Assembly: GCA_025355035.1 (NCBI GenBank)
Contig: JANXLS010001019.1
Coordinates: 1 to 7,281, forward strand
Reading direction: 5' to 3'
DNA from: Planctomycetota bacterium
GTDB taxonomy: Bacteria; Planctomycetota; SZUA-567; H5-PLA8
DNA length: 7,281 nt
The position numbers and the translations under genes are program-made. How positions within the stretch are numbered: the stretch's first letter is position 1; every line of letters starts with the position of its first letter. The notes beneath the pieces are model-generated. The model worked only from the letters and a program-made list of their open reading frames with translations, ran no database searches and was not told where the DNA came from. Positions 6,201 through 7,281 of this stretch are shown one piece after another.

Positions 6201-7136
6201 ACTTTCACGCCGATCGCACCGCGGGTTCTGGACGTACCGGTTGTCGAAACGCATTGGAAGATTTACGCTCCAGAGGAATACGACGTGAGCCGGTCGGGTG
6301 GGAATATGAAAGACGTGGTCGCGAGCTTGCTCGATGGAAGCCGAGTGAATTCAAACATCAAGGAAATTTCGCGATTGGCGAAGATCGCCGACGTGCCCGA
6401 GCAGCGACCCGCCATTCGCAAGCGAGCATTGCAGAGCATCGCGCTGGAGCAACAGGAATTAAACGATAACGTAACTGCGTTGGGAAGCGCTGAACGCAAT
6501 GCCGCAAATGAAGCAACGAAGCGCATTTCACGCGATGAACTCACCTCGCAGATGATACTTAACTCAGATAATTTGCGCTTGGGTAATGAATGGCAATTGA
6601 AGCTGGGCGAACAGAAACGCAAGCGGGAGTTGGATGCCGCGAATTCAGAGAACCTCGATCCCGAACAGGTTCGTGAGTATCTCGACCATTTCAATTTCCT
6701 GAACATTCACTGGCGTCCCGGCACGATTAAACAGAAGGAAATGGACGTGACGCTTCCGTCGCTCCAGGACATGCGACTGGAGGATCTTCGTTTTCTGCTG
6801 CGGTTTCCGGGGTATCGTCGGGGCGAACTTTCTCCGCCGCCGTCGGCTCCAGCGCCGGAACTCGAAAAAGCGTTCGTGTCTCAGAATGGAATTCTTGAAG
6901 CAGACAGCGGGAGAACCGCGATTGAAAGTCATCTCGGTGGATTTCAGTCGGACGAAAAACGCATGGCGGATCTGCGGATGTCGCAGCTCAATTTCCGCGG
7001 AGTGGAAGTCCATCCGGAACTGACGCTGACGTTCCGCTCGAAGAGCAAAACGCAAAACATCGCCGCGCTGGCCGCATTGATTGCGCTGGGAATCGCAGGG
7101 TTTGTGATTTGGAAAATGAAGCGCCGCACCGCGTAA
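153..7136 (+). CDS. Giant exported, membrane-anchored beta-rich protein made of two tandem paralogous halves; function unknown
   Basis: This 2327-residue protein matches no family I can name. Residues 1-26 are a signal peptide (basic MNRRFDR, hydrophobic core LVFVTFLCFASL, probable cleavage after ALHA). Residues 27-1050 form the first half: a 'YVPYEEF' motif (44-50), a beta-rich module ending in LDGQP (139-143), further beta-rich stretches, a module ending in GGNM (910-913) and a polar linker. Three membrane helices follow (about 1054-1073, 1080-1098, 1103-1126), then a signal-peptide-like segment (1137-1164). Residues 1165-2290 repeat the same order: 'LIPY' (1171-1174), IDGQP (1278-1282), GGNM (2049-2052), then a charged helical stretch. 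A single C-terminal helix (2303-2320) ends in KMKRRTA. No catalytic triad, metal site, nucleotide-binding motif or sortase signal was seen. By inference it is a cell-envelope structural or surface scaffold with both halves outside the cytoplasmic membrane. The start is fixed by a good ribosome binding site and an upstream in-frame stop. Confidence 0.93.
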   Translation: MNRRFDRLVFVTFLCFASLRGSALHAAGVEDIKNTKEIRAVENYVPYEEFLKIAGSDPNATVMSLQEYRNLVELATAQNGTRKLAPLPPIESALLEATYSGQAGEFSARFDVRFKLVVAGKEWTRVDLGAITNLGHVTLDGQPGWVILENNRAQLLVKGAGLHEGTLSFALPLQIEDDVQKLSANLLAASSGSLRMTVLGRAIPSSQNGPLDSSYDSVADATSFVSAFTKSAAANGSGQSIALQWKRKYDSRKSDVLLQATHHISYLLNPTSPYFYWQSSVQISRRKTAELAFVEPPGCRTIRLSGVGVHSWVRDGGLIRVVLDEAIVGDVFITASGVLPPPAGEFSLTAPELTDAKKNTRTIALYEPPATTLTMTNTIGLSELSLDDRPNIQRFQWPRWDGRLARQFFVKTVDAKAGVRVTQWTTIFDTRTAAYLTIGEKFVSLRCTISVQLEIGRLFSMNLAVPAQWKLTGIQERGTGRGIAIEPFEEGKEDNWTIRLKDSAGVTTPFDLDMTFVLRDPTWSESSWQTHALNFTLPSIGGARRSDGVLGVAAHASIDVAFGEMPAWHADFSAAKTTLNVADSVLRAGLVSETAGGELRLNVSHSPPRGEYESVLHVQTLEREVAVRADIRVLALERARAVEELVLDLPANAKDPISIAGKEVREIAPGALPNQRIVRFNTPWRAVRMLCVEYRATLAADTDVPVPDIRVEGNFDSRRWIVFQSAGVVSLEVKPGESLQTASLDETPSFANPIKTGRALFAFTFGPGEKYGSFRTHILETAPVLSNLVRDLNLVTIVDESGIARTHADMILSYSQQYVEVKMPSGAKLLVLCVDGENAKPNLGGTPGAIKIPVPPRSSARVEWVYEQDFGALGPVGSLDAIAPEFIDFPVRATTWTVYHPANYAIEIVGGNMTQIMPRFAFSDPTSSNAGVQSGVIVSPHNFSRPREPRFFVAEFLNRIVSGEGWFFTSWRDQPTGIGASFNRDMGRQQVHPQAQSDNGAPPLKSLESASAQPPSKDRAIGGLAIPEGASVKTAKLGGSAHIILSYRGLPFSAFAIRSVFLLAFLAGIALMLRKSFSHALVYVLGGLILGSLIPLALNWESPLLLIPFCEGLTAFACVLGIAYAWRGLARFNKRSMESFAARATCVLFFVFGAAWIPSPDARAGESGTVLIPYSKDGKLPLNTNPVDVKVYVPKSIFIDLMNRVKPEKKDAPLDAPMSRDGKPSIIPYSLGNAEYELSVDSSSYTIKGTLDVTTYDPKGWAKFPLDFGPSRLVAMQIDGQPAGVSNDGGMLFVQLKGAKKFTLEFELRGSLLQEAGRASLQAQVIPGGATHVAAVLPSNVELDPKALPAGAWIVKSPDGKTQRCELTLGAKGSVALSWRSAEIRDKGEARISAQSYMQFELGLDGYAVSRLDRVQGDGSRVDQLTFKVVGDWNISSVAAPGLSEWTTSGDGAERRLRLWFQKPISSVTIQTEGWAALGSTDAPAAGLTLESALRQEGFIGLKHGDGRHFSARSFDGLKRASQEELASAVTLPSNAQPDRILHYNGSPGEARVEAEPEPSQVVLETQFSGVVRESSMTIGARTRFTVSGRGPLRHEVELPPNWVVRTVRATSMREWEIVDANGKKKLVVHFTGRAKTGDEIRWSVEAAITVPATDALHVELPQPRAIADAKTVETIDWILAADGSLTLSQSADTTMQPVPVERAPRWVNLDAGQDWRLAFRSAKSDTKLGIDISRQDSLLYATVVSFVSAAEEHIQIVSRIRYRIEHAGRDRFTIRLPGGSELIGLDATNLRGRDWVPGANGGMLTVLMQSPISGEQIVDIAYRLPRAVGKDAIAEPPSIEDAGTRGVEHYAGLLPSASGATVLVGSRKLTPVKNAEELPFLPVNMSKKALSDVFAAEPGWSMILRETALKMEAGAAAEVVNAEIESKIALDGGVRSEARYRVRNHSLQFLEIAMPPDSKLWGVFIGVGSASVSRRIANGLEILAIPLPRMTETDLPVRITIVYESARAPLPAIYTTFTPIAPRVLDVPVVETHWKIYAPEEYDVSRSGGNMKDVVASLLDGSRVNSNIKEISRLAKIADVPEQRPAIRKRALQSIALEQQELNDNVTALGSAERNAANEATKRISRDELTSQMILNSDNLRLGNEWQLKLGEQKRKRELDAANSENLDPEQVREYLDHFNFLNIHWRPGTIKQKEMDVTLPSLQDMRLEDLRFLLRFPGYRRGELSPPPSAPAPELEKAFVSQNGILEADSGRTAIESHLGGFQSDEKRMADLRMSQLNFRGVEVHPELTLTFRSKSKTQNIAALAALIALGIAGFVIWKMKRRTA
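273..677 (+). repeat. Duplicated N-terminal module, copy 1 (residues 41-175)
   Basis: This module holds a motif region around YVPYEEFLKIA, a second helix-like motif TVMSLQEYRNLVELA, and a beta-rich domain whose strands lead to LDGQP (139-143) and then to LLVKGA (155-160). It pairs with residues 1168-1312 in the second half, where the order is LIPY, VYVPKSIFIDLM, IDGQP and VQLKGA. The Asp of DGQP and the Lys of KGA are 18 residues apart in both copies. Identity is low outside these landmarks, so this is an ancient duplication recognised by pattern and spacing. Confidence 0.7.
2514..2912 (+). repeat. Duplicated 'GGNM' module, copy 1 (residues 788-920)
   Basis: A beta-rich stretch with the pattern 'exposed strand, hydrophobic strand, P-x-G/D-x-K-L, V/F-V/I-x-V-G' is followed by WTVYHPANYAIEIVGGNM (896-913). 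Its partner in the second half is WKIYAPEEYDVSRSGGNM (2035-2052). Trp and GGNM are 14 residues apart in both. The polar stretch before the Trp (DFPVRATT against DVPVVETH) also aligns without gaps. This is the most readable match between the two halves. Confidence 0.8.
3312..3530 (+). other. Three-helix membrane cluster at the end of the first half (residues 1054-1126)
   Basis: Three hydrophobic runs are separated by short loops: 1054-1073 (followed by R-K), 1080-1098 (followed by N-W-E) and 1103-1126 (followed by R, R, K and R within ten residues). The positive loops lie after helices 1 and 3. By the positive-inside rule this puts the first half outside the cytoplasmic membrane and the loop after helix 3 inside, ready for a fourth crossing. 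Helix 1 corresponds to the single C-terminal helix of the second half. Helices 2 and 3 have no partner there. Confidence 0.8.
3561..3644 (+). other. Internal signal-peptide-like segment at the junction of the two halves (residues 1137-1164)
   Basis: Met1137 is followed by a short basic region, a hydrophobic core (about 1144-1157, ATCVLFFVFGAAWI), helix-breaking P-S-P, and A1162-R1163-A1164 before Gly, a textbook signal peptidase I site. The residues just before Met1137 (ARFNKRS) add positive charge. The segment sits where the second half would begin if it were a separate gene. No Shine-Dalgarno-like sequence lies in the usual window before ATG 3561, so independent translation is not supported. 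It probably acts as an internal signal anchor, with or without cleavage. Confidence 0.7.
3654..4088 (+). repeat. Duplicated N-terminal module, copy 2 (residues 1168-1312)
   Basis: This is the counterpart of residues 41-175. It starts with VLIPYSKDG, continues with VYVPKSIFIDLMNRV and an alternating beta pattern (EYELSVDSSSYTIKGTLDV), and reaches IDGQP (1278-1282) and VQLKGAKKFTLEFEL. It begins only a few residues after the predicted signal peptidase site at Ala1164, just as copy 1 begins soon after the N-terminal signal peptide. Compared with copy 1 it has 12 extra residues between the P-Y motif and DGQP. Confidence 0.7.
5364..5627 (+). repeat. Beta-rich repeat unit in the second half (residues 1738-1825)
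   Basis: The unit reads RIRYRIEHAGRDRFTIRLPG, then S-E-L-I-G-L-D, a glycine-rich turn (GANGG) and a closing strand ending in VDIAYRLP. The next unit at residues 1921-2005 has the same sequence of events: ARYRVRN, FLEIAMPPDSKLWGVFI, a turn with NG, and VRITIVYES. The R-Y-R landmarks are 178 residues apart. The collinear stretch in the first half is about 623-696 (ADIRVLALERA, ELVLDLP, LCVEYRATL). The fold is probably an Ig-like or similar beta-sandwich, by inference from the alternating hydrophobic pattern only. Confidence 0.55.
5913..6317 (+). repeat. Duplicated 'GGNM' module, copy 2 (residues 1921-2055)
   Basis: This is the partner of residues 788-920. It contains the beta pattern ARYRVRN...FLEIAMPPDSKLWGVFI, a closing strand VRITIVYES, a proline-containing linker and WKIYAPEEYDVSRSGGNM (2035-2052). 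The distance from DGQP to GGNM, 770 residues, equals that in the first half. After GGNM the two halves diverge: here a charged helical segment follows, whereas the first half has an aromatic and then a Gln/Ser/Pro-rich linker. Confidence 0.8.
6399..6650 (+). other. Charged, probably helical or coiled-coil segment (residues 2083-2166)
   Basis: This stretch is rich in Glu, Gln, Lys, Arg, Leu and Ala, lacks proline and has few aromatic residues after its first residues. Examples are QSIALEQQELNDNVTAL and KLGEQKRKRELDAAN. That composition indicates a long alpha-helix or coiled coil, in contrast to the beta-rich remainder. It lies between the GGNM module and the final membrane-proximal region and has no match in the first half. 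It could be a stalk or an interaction surface; no heptad calculation was done. Confidence 0.55.
7059..7133 (+). other. C-terminal membrane anchor of the giant protein (residues 2303-2327)
   Basis: IAALAALIALGIAGFVIW is an uninterrupted hydrophobic run of 18 residues followed by KMKRRTA and the stop codon. The basic tail predicts that the C-terminus is cytoplasmic and the preceding half is outside. There is no LPXTG-type or PEP-CTERM-like motif before the helix, so sortase-type processing is not suggested. The approach to the helix (ELTLTFRSKSKT) resembles that to the first helix of the middle cluster (HIILSYRGLPFS). Confidence 0.85.
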
Positions 7137-7178
7137 TTTGATCCAGTTTTTACGATGCGGTAGGTCGGAGGGGGAGGA
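7137..7178. other. Short convergent intergenic gap
   Basis: These 42 bases separate the TAA of the giant gene from the TAG of the opposite-strand gene. I see no GC-rich hairpin followed by a T-run on either strand. A TTTTT run at 7147-7151 is not preceded by an inverted repeat. Termination must be weak, factor-dependent or located inside the neighbouring coding sequence. Confidence 0.6.
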
Positions 7179-7281
7179 CTACAATCCGAACTCTTCGATC
7201 TTCTTGCGCAACGTCGTGCGATGGATGCCGAGCAGGGCGCTGGCCTTCACCTGATTGCCGATCACGCGTTTCAGCGTCGTT
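7179..7281 (-). CDS. Fis/NtrC-type DNA-binding domain, C-terminal end of a regulator (5' end outside window)
   Basis: Read on the - strand, the last 33 residues before TAG (7179-7181) are those of a Fis-type helix-turn-helix. The landmark KASALLGIHRTTLRKK comprises the first helix, the L-G-I turn and the recognition helix, followed by IEEFGL at the C-terminus. This pattern is well known from Fis and from the C-terminal domain of NtrC-like sigma-54 activators and response regulators, where it binds enhancer-like DNA sites. Whether the protein also has a receiver or AAA+ domain cannot be seen, because the gene runs off the right edge. It is transcribed towards the giant gene, so shared regulation is not implied. 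The end of the domain coincides with the end of the protein, as in those families. Confidence 0.88.
   Translation of the reverse strand, partial: TTLKRVIGNQVKASALLGIHRTTLRKKIEEFGL

Noticed and set aside
297..6894. Ten GAATTC palindromes (297, 465, 1570, 2805, 3015, 4065, 4771, 6347, 6641, 6889), more than about two expected by chance
   Set aside because: They occur in different reading frames and at irregular distances, and CGATCG is also frequent. Dinucleotide bias and Glu-Phe/Gly-Ile codon pairs are sufficient; no array or spacing rule was found.
2295..7030. Catalytic or cell-wall sorting motifs (HExxH, GxSxG, Walker A, LPXTG)
   Set aside because: I looked for these in the translated protein and found none in a believable context, so no enzymatic role is claimed.
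3561..7136. Separate gene starting at the internal ATG 3561
   Set aside because: The reading frame is continuous through this point, and the bases upstream (TTTAACAAACGAAGC) contain no credible Shine-Dalgarno sequence. One fused gene is the simpler reading, although internal initiation cannot be excluded.

Overview
The window is almost entirely one very large gene. A 2327-codon ORF on the + strand (153-7136, about 96% of the bases) encodes an exported, membrane-anchored, beta-rich protein of roughly 250 kDa. I recognise no named family and no catalytic motif. At 1-156 is the 3' end of an upstream + strand gene, which overlaps the large gene by an ATGA stop/start junction. At 7179-7281 is the 3' end of a convergent - strand gene whose last 33 residues form a Fis-type helix-turn-helix.

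The large protein reads as two tandem, highly diverged copies of one ancestral membrane protein. Each copy has a signal-peptide-like start, a short N-terminal 'V/I-P-Y' motif region, a beta-sandwich-like module ending in a DGQP turn, several further beta-rich modules, a conserved 'W-x-[VI]-Y-x-P...GGNM' module and a membrane anchor. The distance from DGQP to GGNM is 770 residues in both halves. Copy 1 (about residues 27-1050) ends in three membrane helices. Copy 2 starts with what looks like a second, internal signal peptide (Met1137 to Ala1164) and ends in a single C-terminal membrane helix with a KMKRR tail. The positive charges next to the helices fit a topology with both large halves on the outer face of the cytoplasmic membrane. 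This suggests an in-frame fusion of two tandem paralogous genes, or a precursor cut by signal peptidase into two anchored proteins.

The organism is most likely a free-living bacterium of the Planctomycetota/Verrucomicrobiota type. This is inferred from the giant, multi-module, exported beta-rich protein of unknown function, the moderately high GC content and the NtrC/Fis-like regulator. No rRNA or other marker is present, so the assignment is weak. Nothing mobile, no RNA gene and no CRISPR array was seen.

Layout: 1-156 disordered C-terminal tail of an unidentified protein; 141-156 ribosome binding site and overlapping stop/start; 153-3302 signal peptide and first exported half; 3312-3644 membrane-helix cluster and internal signal peptide; 3645-7058 second exported half, including a helical, charged segment near 6399-6650; 7059-7136 C-terminal anchor; 7137-7178 short convergent intergenic gap without a clear terminator; 7179-7281 DNA-binding domain of a regulator. 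The upstream gene and the giant gene are probably one operon. The Fis-type gene is transcribed towards them and need not be functionally linked.
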